From Acanthopleura granulata (Eukaryota > Mollusca > Polyplacophora > Chitonida > Chitonidae), in the NCBI GenBank assembly GCA_016165875.1, contig JABBOT010000011.1, positions 15,393,808 to 15,457,807 on the forward strand: a stretch of 64,000 nucleotides of DNA, given 5' to 3'. Of the stretch, positions 33,479 through 44,150 are shown piece by piece (positions within the stretch are counted from its first letter, which is position 1; each line of letters opens with the position of its first letter). Under the pieces are notes generated by a model. The model did not search any database, was not told the DNA's origin, and saw only the letters and a program-made list of their open reading frames with translations. A program made the translations under genes and the position numbers.

Positions 33479-36400
33479 ATGACTTCAACCTCGGAGGGCT
33501 TGGTCCTGGACCGTGGCTACAGCTGGGTCATTTTTGTCGCCTCCTTCTTCAACCAGTTTATCTCCCTTGGAATCCCCTTCTCCTTTGGCGTGTACAATGT
33601 GGAGTTTCTGGACTACTTCGGAGAATCAAAAGCTGTGACGGCCTGGGTGTGTTCTATCAATATCGGAGTCTTGCTAGGATGTGGTGAGTACAGTTGTACT
33701 ACAAAAATAGGACCTTCAGTATACGACTTAAAATTTTGTCCTGGCCATGTGTGGAAAGGTCTGCCAGGAACCTGCTGATGGCCCTGGGTTACCCCTTGGC
33801 TCTGCCCGGTTTCAACCCTCCATAATGCTGGTCGCTGTCATACAAGTGAAATATTCTAGAGCATGCTGTTAAACATCAGTCAAATAAGTAAATAAGTAAA
33901 ATGTTTTCCATGATCATTTGCTCAATTTGCCTGGCTCTCAAGGTGTTTTGAAGTGTGTTCAGTAGGCAGGATGCTGTCCTTCAGGGAAAATGTCTTCGCC
34001 AGTTTCAACGCCAGAAGTACTATTTTATGACATTTATTTGCCTCTAAAAATGCACTTTTTGAGGGGCGAAGTTTGAAGTCAATCGTGTGTTTCATTAAAT
34101 TCATTCTCAGTGTTCTTTCCCCAGTAATCATCAGTGTTTCATCATTATCGTTATCATTTTTGTTCAGTTTTGCTGAGACTAAATCAAAATGATGAATTGA
34201 AATGGTAGAGGCTCTTGAGTTAAAGTCTGAAGTACATTGTGCACGCAAATGTGGCTTGCGCAGTCAGCTATAAGCTGAGACTCACCAACGAGGTGCATAG
34301 TGGAATAACACCTAGGAGTAACAAGTGGCAAAGTAAATCAGGCGAAAACAGTGCGAGAACTGTGACCTGGTCACGAACAGCCGGTAAACTACGGCCACTT
34401 CACCCGTTCAGTTATCTGTCAAGGTTTTATTCTTATCCAACATTGTGTCATTACAGATACCACTGCATTCAGCCCTGCTTTTAGGGCTTATACTGTAGAG
34501 TTTCTAAATGTGCCTCTATATGGTATTACAGGCTCTTCTGTTTCCATCTTAAGAGTTTGGCTTTGAGGTGGTTAGCCTTAAGGTTTTTGCTGTAGTGTAC
34601 ATGTACCTTAAATGACCTAAAAGTTTTCCATGAATGAGGTGACTATTTTTCCAGATTCTCAGAGTTCTATTGATTTTAGGGAGTTGGTTTGAGGGTTGTG
34701 TGTGAAGCTGGATGATACCCTACTGGAAAAATATAAGTTTCAACAACAGAAATAATATTTTATGACATTTATTTGCCTCTTAAGGCAATCTTTTAAGAAC
34801 GAAATTTTAGGTCCCTTAGGGTATGCATAACTCAGCTGTCAAGCCTTGACAGCGCGTGTATGTTGCGGTGATTTGTCACAGGAGTCCCCTCCCCCCTCCC
34901 CCTCCCCTCCTAAAAAATGAAAAGAAGAAAAAAAGAAAATGTTGGCTTCAGAATAGTGGAGCTGTCTTTAACTTCATAAAGTGAAACTTCCATGTATTCT
35001 TACCTTGTGATATTGTCCCTGGACATAGGTTTTATCTTAAATTCTGCATTTCAGGTTTGTCATCAAAGTAAAACATCTCCAAGTATTAAAACAAAAATTC
35101 AGGAAGTAAGTCGTTATTAAAATGTGCTCACTGTGTATTTATTCTTTGTTCAGAAATTCTGAAGATAAAGTTTACACCATAAAGGTTAGGCCTATGTACT
35201 AGAACTCCTTAGGGTTGAAATTTGGCCATTTTTTTTATTTTGTCACATTGTTATTCTCCATTTTCTTATATTTCCTCTCACTTAAGAAATTAGAAACCAA
35301 ATTTAAATTACAAGTAGGTCCGACCCTAAATTTGGCACAATACATATACTTAGTATGAACCTCATTTTATGGAACATTATAATTTCATAATTTACGTTTT
35401 TTAATTTTAAGTTGATTTCATTGCAGTTTGATTGCAGCCATGACAGTCGTTGATTAAAATGAATTTACTAATTAATTAATAATAGGTTTTGTCACACATT
35501 AGGCTCCTGCAGACTTTGAGCTAATTTTCTGCATTACTGTTCGTGAGACACTTGTGTGGTGAATACTTTCAATTACCTAGCCTATTTTACAGCACCATTG
35601 TAATGAATGGACCTTAAATTCTTTTTTCTCTAGTTTTAAAGTTTCCTCAATCTTTGGAACTTCGAAATGTTTTATCTTCAAATGATCTCTCTGAAAAATC
35701 TGACATGAATATTGGGTCACTGACACTGGATCCCTTGTTTTTCATCTTAATATTTTTGAAAACTGGTGCGCGCAGTGGAACAGTTTTCATATTACAATGT
35801 CTGGCAGAAAATGAAATAAGGAGTTGTAATTGGGGTGATAAAATGATGTGCAAACAAGGAATCAAGTGTGAATATTCTTTTCCATTAAGGTACAAATATA
35901 TGATCCTACCTTCCACAGGAGCCTCAAAACACCCTTCCCTGTAGAAATCAGTAAAACTATCAGAGTCAGAAGAAAAAAGTGAACAACTGTGTTGTTGGGA
36001 AAATCCTAGGTCATTTAGGGTATTTCTAGTTGCCATGGCGATCCACGTACGTGTACTTGTACAGTAAAGCTTCAAGAAAAAAGCAGCTGAGATTTTTTTT
36101 TTTTTTTTGATTATTATTTTCAAGCACGTGCATTCAATCCGATCAGTTTTGAAAGCAGTTTTGAACTCAATAATCCCTTAGTTTTCAGAGTGTACATGTA
36201 GATATGATCAATGTTAGGCCAACATTCAGAGTGTACATGTAGATAGATATGATCAATGTTAGGCCAACATTCAGAGTGTACATGTAGATATGATCAATGT
36301 TAGGCCAACATTCAGAGTGTACATGTAGATAGATATGATCAATGTTAGGCCAACATTCAGAGTGTACATGTAGATAGATATGATCAATGTTAGGCCAACA

Positions 36401-39400
36401 TTCAGAGTGTACATGTAGATCGATATGATCAATGTTAGGCCAACATTCAGAGTGTACATGTAGATATGATCAATGTTAGGCCAACATTCAGAGTGTACAT
36501 GTAGATAGATATGATCAATGTTAGGCCAACATTCAGAGTGTACATGTAGATAGATATGATCAATGTTAGGCCAACATTCAGAGTGTACATGTAGATAGAT
36601 ATGATCAATGTTAGGCCAACATTCAGAGTGTACATGTAGATATGATCAATGTTAGGCCAACATTCAGAGTGTACATGTAGATAGATATGATCAATGTTAG
36701 GCCAACATTCAGAGTGTACATGTAGATATGATCAATGTTAGGCCAACATTCAGAGTGTACATGTAGATAGATATGATCAATGTTAGGCCAACATTCAGAG
36801 TGTACATGTAGATAGATATAATCAATGTTAGGCCAACATTCAGAGTGTACATGTAGATAGATATGATCAATGTTAGGCCAACATTCAGAGTGTACATGTA
36901 GATAGATATGATCAATGTTAGGCCAACACTCAGGACTCCACAGAGGAAAACATTACATTTTTGTATATGAGGTCAGCTGGTGTATCCTGTAACTGTTCAG
37001 AACTTTAGACTGTAGTATACGAGTTAAACATCACGACTTAGAAAAAGTGTTTTAACTGCATTTTTTTTGCAGTAAGATGAACGTCCAACATATCAGTGTG
37101 CACAGCTGGTGGTGTTACGCATCACTGTTATGCAGTTTTACACAAGTAACAAAGACTAATGAGTAATTGAGATTCACAGATTCATTCAGTAGATCAAACA
37201 AGTGTTGGCTGGACTGACACAGATGCTCTGGTGAGCAGACAACACATCACAGGTGATAGACAGTGACCTTCAGACCCGTTCAGACGAGACGTGCTTACGG
37301 TAGACGGGTATTTCTAGCCACTTTGTCTCCATGGTAGCCACAATCAGAAATACTGGAAAACTGAGTTTTAGATAAATTTTGTATTGAGTTTTCATGAAAT
37401 AAATGAATTAAATGAGTTTTAGATACATAGGTGATGAAAAATATTGAGTTTTCTGATTTGTTCAGATTGAGTTTCTAAAATAAAATTGGTTGGAAAATCC
37501 CTTGGGTAGAGCTGAATTGGCTCAGCTGATAGTGAATGACAGTGAATAAGTGCTACAAGTGTGTAATGGTATACATGCATCTGCATGTACTTGTATATTG
37601 AGTCAAGGGGAATAACTCTTGAAAGAATGTACTGGACTGGAAATGCTAGTAAAGAATACCAAACTTGCCCCACATTCGTGTAAGTCGTTTTTTGATGTGC
37701 TCAGTCCACATAACAGAGTATTGCGAAAAAATGACTGGTACTACAAATACGGATTTGTATGGCCAACTATACTTGACCTCATGGAAAACAAGACCGACAC
37801 ACTGAAATTTGGTATGTTAGGTTGGAGTAAACATTGTTTACTTACATGTTTCATTGGTTGAAATTAGAGGGAGAATATTTCATTGGCCAAGAAAGTACTG
37901 AACGCTGATTGAAGGCCTGTCAATATGAATTCTGCAAGAAAGCACTCAATCCCCTGACTTTTTTTGGTATATACATGTATGTATGCTTCCTGTTGATTGT
38001 CCAGGTCCTGTGACGGCATGGCTGATGGCTAGGTTCTCGGGGCGCACCGTAGCCTGTGCTGGTGCCATGCTCAGCACCCTCGGTGCCCTGGCCATGTACT
38101 TCTCCACAAGTGTCTATCACCTGTACATTAGTTATGGCTTGATTACAGGTGGGTATTTAGGCCTTACATAAAAATACGCTCGTTGGGCATAACCCAACTG
38201 ACTCTTCAAAAAAGGGCCCAACTCAGAAGTTTTTAAGGCTATTTTGATAAAATGGTTTTCTGTATAATTTTTCTCTCCATGGTAATTTCTTTGAAATTTC
38301 TACCTTTTTCAAGAGCCAAAAATTAAAAAAAAAAAAGAAGAAACTCTGTACGGACCGAACCTATTTTTTTCTAATAGGGCTACGCCCAACAAACAATTTT
38401 TTAATGGTGGCCTTATTGCTAAGCTGTGTTGCACTCCCTAACTTCAAGTGGAAGAAAAACAAAAACAGTGTTGCGGAAATAACAGTGAGCACAATTAAGC
38501 CTGCATCATATAGTACCAGAAACCCTCAACAGATGTAGTTTGTGCATGTTTTGGCATATTAGAGTAATATTAACAAATCTGGATAGGTTGTTATATGTAT
38601 ATACAGTGCAAGGTGCAAAAAGTAATGCTTATGGGGATAATTCATTTAATATATGGACTATAATTTTAAGTTAAAGATACACAATGGGGCCGCTTGCACG
38701 AAGGGATCGTAAGCCTAAGTCGGTTGTACATGTAAATCATTACGGACTTGATTGTAGCCCTCAGTTACAATCGACACCCTTTTTCCGCAAAGGGATTGTA
38801 AGCTATGATCGTCATACGTGTAACCTACTATCAAAAATTACAATCGGTATGACCCAGTTGTACAAATTTACAAGCGTCCTAAAATTTACTTTGAGTAAAA
38901 ATACTTGCCTCGGGTGGACTGCTAGGTAGTAAGTTTTGACCGAGTTTGCCATTGTGTATGATTTAATATTCTCAGAAAGGTGTTACAAGAATTTTTTCAC
39001 ATGTTGCTCTTGTTAGCTGCTGAATCATTTTTCTTTTAAAGGTGAAGGAATGTAAGAAAAAGTTGCTGACTATTGCATTGCTCAGTTACACAGACCACCT
39101 TTACGTACGAGTCAAATTTGGTCTACGATCGCAACCGTAACTTCAACAAGTTACAGTTACCCTATAATTCCTTTGTGAAAGCGGCATAACTTATTTTTAC
39201 AATCGATTGTCAAGTCAATTGTTGGGGTTGCAATCAATTGTAGCTACGATCCCTTCGTGCAAGTGGGCCGAAAATATTAGTAAAAAATCATTAAAGAAGT
39301 AAGTGAGTCACATTCAACCAGGACAGCAGGTACATGTAGCAAGTGGATGTTCATAGTGACCTTTAGTGAGACCTGGAGTTGCCAACATGCTCTGCCGTAA

Positions 39401-42234
39401 TTCTTCTAATTATTGGGACAGATATTAGTCCTACTGAAAGTAAAATATCACATCTCTCTCTTGATTTTTTGCATAAGAAAAATAAATACTTGGATATGTT
39501 GGTCATTTATGGATGGTATGTTACTTGATGTTTGCTGAAAAGGGCCGATGAGGTGTCCCAAAAATTAGAAGAATTAGGGTAATTAAATTTATTTATTTGA
39601 TTGGAGTTTTCCGCCATACTCAGGAATATTTCACTGATATGACGGTGGCCAGCATTTTGTTTTTTCACAGGAAAGCCACGACCATCCACAGGCTACTGGC
39701 GGACCTTCCCAAGTTTGGCCGGAGAGGAAGCCAGGATGAGCTCTCACTGTGACTGTATTGGTGAGAGGCAGCTGGGTCAGTACGCTGCGCTGGCACGCTA
39801 ACCCACCATGAGGGCTAATGTTGTGTACTGGTGATATATTCATTTGAGATATGGTCAAGTCCAGCTCATGGTGGCTTCCTCTCCGGCCGTAAGTGCCAGC
39901 AATCTGGAGATGGGCATGGGTTTCCCCTGGGCTCTGTTCAGTTTCCTCCCACCATAATCATGGCCACTGTTGTATAATTGAAATATTCTTGAGTACAGTG
40001 TAAAACACCAATGAAACAAATAAGTAAATATACATTTTATGTCCTCTTTCCCAGGGTTTGGTTACTGCATGGTGTACATTCCTTCAGCGGTGCTGGTGGG
40101 CCAGTACTTCCAGAAGTACCGCAGTGCCACCACAGGCATCTGCTCTGTCGGGGGCAGTGTGGCCATCCTTGTTCTTCCATTTCTCTACAACTACACCATC
40201 GACAAGTACTCCTGGAAAGGCTCCGTGTTCATCCTGGCGGCCATTAACCTGCAAATGCTTGTGTTCAGCGCTCTGCTGCGTCCGCAGAAAAAGATAAAAT
40301 TGCCAAGAATTCGCGAGGTGACCCCTGACCCCAAGGAGCAAGAGCGCCACGTGGACACGGATCAAAAGCCGGCAGAGTCACAGAACAAAGAACAACTGGG
40401 AAACGTGGAGGTGGTCGAAGCGGAGCTCAACGCCCTCAGAAGCTCTCAGATGACGGACGTTTCACCAAAGAAATGCCTGATCCTGAAGGGCTCTAAACAT
40501 GTCATGCACGATTTTAAATTCCTGGTGTATTTCATCAGTAATATCTTTTGGAATATCGGCACGGGGATCTTGGTGATCATACCTGTGGATTACCTGTACG
40601 AGAACGGAGTCGACAAGGAGACGGCTAGCATGCTGGTGGCATTCTGCGGCGCCGGGGGTTTGATAGGCGGAGCCGCGGCGGGCGTGCTGGGCAACCATCG
40701 ACACTGTAACCGTCTCTTCCTGTACATCGGGGTGAACATCTCGGCAGGGGTCTCAGGTCTGCTGTACCTGGTCAGCGTAGACGTTGCTTACATCATGGGA
40801 TGCAGTGCCGTGTTTGGGTTTTCCATGGGTGCCATTGTTAGCTTACTGGTGGTTCTTTGTGCAGACATTATAGGAATACACAAGTTGGGGCAAGCATTTG
40901 GATATCTCATGTTTTCAAATGGCGTCGGCAATTTGGCCGGGCCACCACTGGCAGGTAAGTGAGGCTGTGAATTCTTAACACGAATTGCAGGCATGGGAAT
41001 TTTCCTCCAGTTGGGTGTTATCAGACTTCAAATTTGAAAAACAAAAGTCAGCTGATTTTGTGAGAACAGGTGATTGCTAATGTAACTTGCTGGTAGGCTA
41101 TGGTATTTCCAGACTTTCTTCTGACCATAAATTCCCAGCTTTACTTTGAGTTCATTGTAAAAGTCCAATACACCTGGGTCAGCTTTTAATGTTGAGTATT
41201 TGATTATTTGGTCGTAGTAACAAAAAAGAAAATGCGTTGTATAATTACTCAGGTAAAAACAATAAGAAACAACACTTACTCTGGTAAAAGAAGCAGAAAG
41301 AATTCCTGATTCCTAGTGGCAGCATGTACATGCACCTTTGTGATAATGTAGACCGTTCACAGGCTTTTTCATGGGTGAAGAATGCCAACAGAAAGATGCC
41401 AATTAGTGGAGTGCTGAAGTGACTGCTACCGCGAGTTGTACTCCATTAGGCCATCATTAAAAATATGTTTGTTGTGTGTAACCTGACCGACCCTCCCAAA
41501 GAAGGCCCTTCTCAAAAGGTTTCATTGGCATCGAGATAAATATTTTTTTTGTTTTCTCTCCATGTTAATTTCTTTGAAATTCCTATCTTTCAAGAACCAG
41601 AATAAAAAGGAAGAATTCTCTACCAACCATCCGACCCTGTTTTTTCTCATAGGGTTGGGTTACACCCAACAAACATTTTTTAAGGATGGCCAGAGCAAGG
41701 CCCAAATGTTGTTAAAAACAAGACGTTAATATGAAACTAGGGTACTTGTTGCCCTTCTTTATTCCCCCCACTCAGAATGTAAAGTACTGGTCTGTCCGGT
41801 TTCAGAGTAATGTGGCTGTGAGATGTCATGTCTGATGTCTGATGTCTTTGGCAGGGCGTACAAATATAATATATATATAATATAAATATGTCGGTATAAG
41901 ATCTGGCCTACTAGAGGGAGACACTGTCATTATTTGACCGAAATGATGCTGACAGTGACATTAAACATGGAACAGTTGTACTTGTCAGATTTCAAAATTC
42001 ACATGTCTGCCTTCACTTTCAGGTCTCATGTTTGACCTGTCTGGGAACTACCATTCCTCCTTAATTCTGGCTGGGGTCCTCAACGTTCTGGGTGGGGTCG
42101 TCATGTTCTGGATCCCATTCCAGCAGCGGTGTCGTCGGGTGGGTAAAGCCCCACCCAGAGAGACACAAAGGGGGAGTGTAACTGTGCAGACAGAAGAGGC
42201 GGCTGAAACTTCTCAGAATAATGCCTCCACATAG
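33479..42234 (+). CDS. SLC16/monocarboxylate-transporter-like MFS protein, 486 aa, four exons
   Basis: Exons are 33479-33683, 38005-38148, 40055-40954 and 42023-42234. All junctions are GT/AG and phase 1, each splitting a glycine codon, and they join into 486 residues. The family is a 12-helix major facilitator of the plasma membrane, moving small carboxylates or related solutes, often with protons. Residues 11-16 (DRGYSW) sit where SLC16 members have D/E-G-G-x-G-W before helix 1. QYFQKYRSATTG (133-144) matches the helix 5 signature. A charged loop (about 192-270) separates the two six-helix halves. VGNLAGPPLAGLMFDLSGNY (407-426) is the typical helix 10/11 segment. Length fits the family (about 450-510). 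The start is the first ATG in frame with helix 1 (context ATCATGA). Subtype and substrate cannot be assigned; metazoan SLC16 is heavily expanded. The introns are full of mobile elements. Confidence 0.93.
33742..33900 (+). mobile_element. SINE family A, 3' half, in transporter intron 1
   Basis: Plus copy from GGCCATGTGTGGAAAGGTCT to an ATAAGTAAATAAGTAAA tail. It begins about 60 bp after the exon 1 donor. Confidence 0.85.
34640..34830 (+). repeat. Interspersed repeat family D, copy 4 (transporter intron 1)
   Basis: The clearest copy: TTTCCAGATTCTCAGAGTTC, TATTGATTTTAGGGAG, TACTGGAAAAATATAAGTTT, TATTTTATGACATTTATTTG, CCTCTTAAGGCAATCTTTTA. A further fragment of the same family (TATTTTATGACATTTATTTG) is at 34021-34045. 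Confidence 0.65.
36185..36932. repeat. Minisatellite of 17 units alternating 45 and 41 bp (transporter intron 1)
   Basis: Unit core TGATCAATGTTAGGCCAACA followed by TTCAGAGTGTACATGTAGAT. Core starts are at 36205, 36250, 36291, 36336, 36381, 36426, 36467, 36512, 36557, 36602, 36643, 36688, 36729, 36774, 36819, 36864 and 36909. The 45-bp form has one extra GATA. Part of the array follows a four-unit, 176-bp higher-order period. Units are nearly identical; unit 15 has one A substitution in the core and the last is degenerate. A minus-strand frame reads through the array, but this simply reflects the repeat. Confidence 0.98.
38160..38412. mobile_element. Short TIR element (MITE family 1), copy 1, transporter intron 2
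   Basis: About 250 bp with imperfect terminal inverted repeats: GGCCTTACATAAAAATACG... at the left and ...AACAATTTTTTAATGGTGGCC at the right. TTA flanks both ends and could be a 3-bp target duplication. It starts 11 bp after the exon 2 donor. The same element is at 41449-41691. Confidence 0.75.
38687..39269. mobile_element. 0.58-kb TIR element, transporter intron 2
   Basis: The left end GGGCCGCTTGCACGAAGGGA and the right end, read on the minus strand as GGCCCACTTGCACGAAGGGA, are inverted repeats of at least 25 bp. The interior repeats the theme with ACAATCGA and CAATTGTA-type pairings. No transposase frame, so non-autonomous. Confidence 0.8.
39587..39816 (-). mobile_element. SINE family A, transporter intron 2, head-to-head with the next copy
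   Basis: Minus copy from TTTATTTATTTGATTGGAGT through TCAGGAATATTTCACTGATA to the degraded head CACGCTAACCCACCATGAGG. Confidence 0.88.
39853..40030 (+). mobile_element. SINE family A, ending at the exon 3 acceptor of the transporter
   Basis: Plus copy from GTCAAGTCCAGCTCATGGTG through TGAAATATTCTTGAGTACAG to tail AATAAGTAAATA. Only about 24 bp (TACATTTTATGTCCTCTTTC then CCAG) separate the tail from exon 3 at 40055, so the branch point probably lies in SINE sequence. Confidence 0.9.
41449..41691. mobile_element. Short TIR element (MITE family 1), copy 2, transporter intron 3
   Basis: Ends GGCCATCATTAAAAATATGT and TTACACCCAACAAACATTTT (continuing TTAAGGATGGCC) are inverted repeats of about 35 bp. 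The interior (CTCTCCATGTTAATTTCTTT) matches the copy at 38160-38412. No ORF. Confidence 0.82.
41770..41975 (+). mobile_element. SINE family B (bivalve-type), diverged, transporter intron 3
   Basis: Contains GATGTCTTTGGCAGGGCG, an (AT)-rich tract, then GGGAGACACTGTCATTATTT and GACCGAAATGATGCTGACAG, in the order seen at 11655-11870. It ends about 50 bp before exon 4. Confidence 0.6.
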
Positions 42235-42784
42235 TTTTTTTATTTATTTATATGGTGTATTTATATGCAGTACTTCCTCCGCACAAGGAATGTGTTATAG
42301 ATCTACAGTGTATATATTACGTATATATAGATATAGCTGGGGTCAAAATGTTTGGTCACTCACTTGTTTTCAAGTGCTTCAAGGTGGAGAAAACATAAAA
42401 AATAAGATAAAGTTCAGATGAAAGAGTGCAAAAAGTTAATGGTAAATGTGGTCTTCAGTATTTTTTTTTCGGAATAGAGAAAAGACACCAGAAAATAATT
42501 TTTGGATGGTGGGTTTTTGGGACCAGCTTTTGGTATATTTAGCCTTTGTGTAATGATGTTTGAAATGAGTATGTAAACATGTTTGATAAATATTTTTGCA
42601 CTCAAATTTGTCCTTTTCAGCTAACAAACGTGTTCAACCTGGATTTGGATCATATTTTCAATATGCTCATAAATATTGTCATAATTAAGGTTAAAGGCAT
42701 ATGTTTGAATATAAACAACAAACTTACATTCAAATACATTTATCTGACATGCATTACATCCTTGTATAGAAAATTTTATTTTGT

Positions 42785-43045
42785 TGATTTATTTCATCAG
42801 TGTTTTGTACTGTTTTCAAGAATATTTCACTTATACGACGGCGGCCAGCATGATGATGGGAGGAAACCGGGCAGAGCCCGAGGGAAACCCATGACCATCT
42901 GCAGGTAGCTGGCAGACCTTCCCACATACGGCCTGAGAGGAAGTCATTATGAGCTGGACTTGAACTCACAGCGACCGCATTGGTGGGAGGCTTCTGGGTC
43001 ATTACACTGCACTATCGCGCTAACTAACTGATCCACGGAGGCCCT
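42785..43045 (-). mobile_element. SINE family A, full length
   Basis: Minus copy from TTGATTTATTTCATCAGTGT through CAAGAATATTTCACTTATAC to head AACTAACTGATCCACGGAGG. Downstream of the transporter stop codon, possibly in its 3' UTR. Confidence 0.92.
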
Positions 43046-43514
43046 CGAAAATTTTCATGCAACAACTATAAATACCATAAGTTGGTCCCAAATACTCACC
43101 GTACAAAACTATTTTCAAATACCCCTTTCTCATGAAAAAAAATCCCCCTCCCCCCCCCCAAAAATTAAAAATAAAGACCATGTTTGCAAATAAGTTTTGA
43201 GGCTCTTCCATCTGATTTTTGCATCATTTTTATGTTTTCTTCTCCTTTAAAGTACAAACAGTGACCCCAAATCACCGAAATAACTTTCAGTCTTGCAAAT
43301 ATTTATAACCTCAGACCCATAATTGGGTATTAGTTGCATTTTATCCATGTTGTTTTGCAGTGATGTTAATGTAATCTATAATATAATCATTAATATATAT
43401 TTATGTATTTAACACCACTAGATCATAGTGTGTGGTCTCAATTTTAAGATGGAAATATCAAATGTTTTCACCCCCTATAACTAGGGTACATACTGTATAG
43501 TACAGTATATACTC
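43046..43514. other. No gene seen; transporter 3' flank
   Basis: AT-rich, with an A-run and C-run near 43136-43160. The extent of the transporter 3' UTR cannot be fixed; no single convincing poly(A) site was chosen. Confidence 0.4.
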
Positions 43515-43700
43515 TAGTTCTTCAACCTTTCAACCACCTTTGCAATCAATATTTTGAAAAATTCTGACAGAACTATGGGATGTACAGAAATAATTTGCAC
43601 AGCCTTATGAATCTTTAAAACCGCACAACCAAATCATTTTTAGCGTGCATAAGTTTCACAGAAGGAAGTGCTTTAGTGGTTGAAAAGGTTGAACATTTAC
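43515..43700 (+). repeat. Interspersed repeat family E, copy 2
   Basis: Same ordered blocks as 32440-32600 (ATTCTGACAGAACTATGGGA, AGAAATAATTTGCA, AAATCATTTTTAGC). A short (TA)n run follows at 43716-43732. Confidence 0.65.
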
Positions 43701-43969
43701 AGTATGTATGTATTTATATATATATATATATATCAGTCAGATGTATTTATGACACTTTTAGTGACTCTGTATTTACATGCACATGTATTTATTTACTAAT
43801 ATGAAACTGTATACATTCTGCAGTGCACATAAATACATCTACGTGCATGTTTCACTGTTTATAAATACATTCAGCATTCTCATACCTTTAAGGTAAGGCA
43901 ACATGTTACATGGCCTACAAGTCTGTCATGGACTACACCTGTGTCTAAGTTGCTCATGTTGCCCTTATT

Positions 43970-44150
43970 GTCAGAGTTCTGTTTATGTTATAAACAGGTT
44001 TTGAGGTTTGTTTGGAAAGTGGGTTGATGTCCTAGTGGGAAAAGGTCAGTTTTGACATGAAATGTAATTGACATGTGTTTATCAGTTTGTCATTTATTTG
44101 CCCCTTAAAAGTGCTCTTGTGTCAACATTTTGGGTTATTTATGGTATGTG
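43970..44150 (+). repeat. Interspersed repeat family D, copy 5
   Basis: TCAGAGTTCTGTTTATGTTA, GGTTTTGAGGTTTGTTTGGA, CATTTATTTGCCCCTTAAAA, CATTTTGGGTTATTTATGGT. Confidence 0.6.

Noticed and set aside
33479..33778. Transporter N-terminus as a single 99-codon ORF
   Set aside because: After residue 68 the frame enters intron sequence; a GTGAGT donor at 33684 joins in phase to 38005.
35647..36123. 158-codon minus frame in transporter intron 1
   Set aside because: Starts in an A-rich run, no recognised domain, no conserved neighbours; length is within chance for AT-rich DNA of this size.
36271..36915. Repeated open frames (MYTLNVGLTLIIS type) on the minus strand
   Set aside because: Product of the minisatellite: 45-bp units keep the frame, 41-bp units break it.
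36185..36932. Possible CRISPR-like array
   Set aside because: Units are contiguous with no unique spacers, in a eukaryotic intron; it is a minisatellite.
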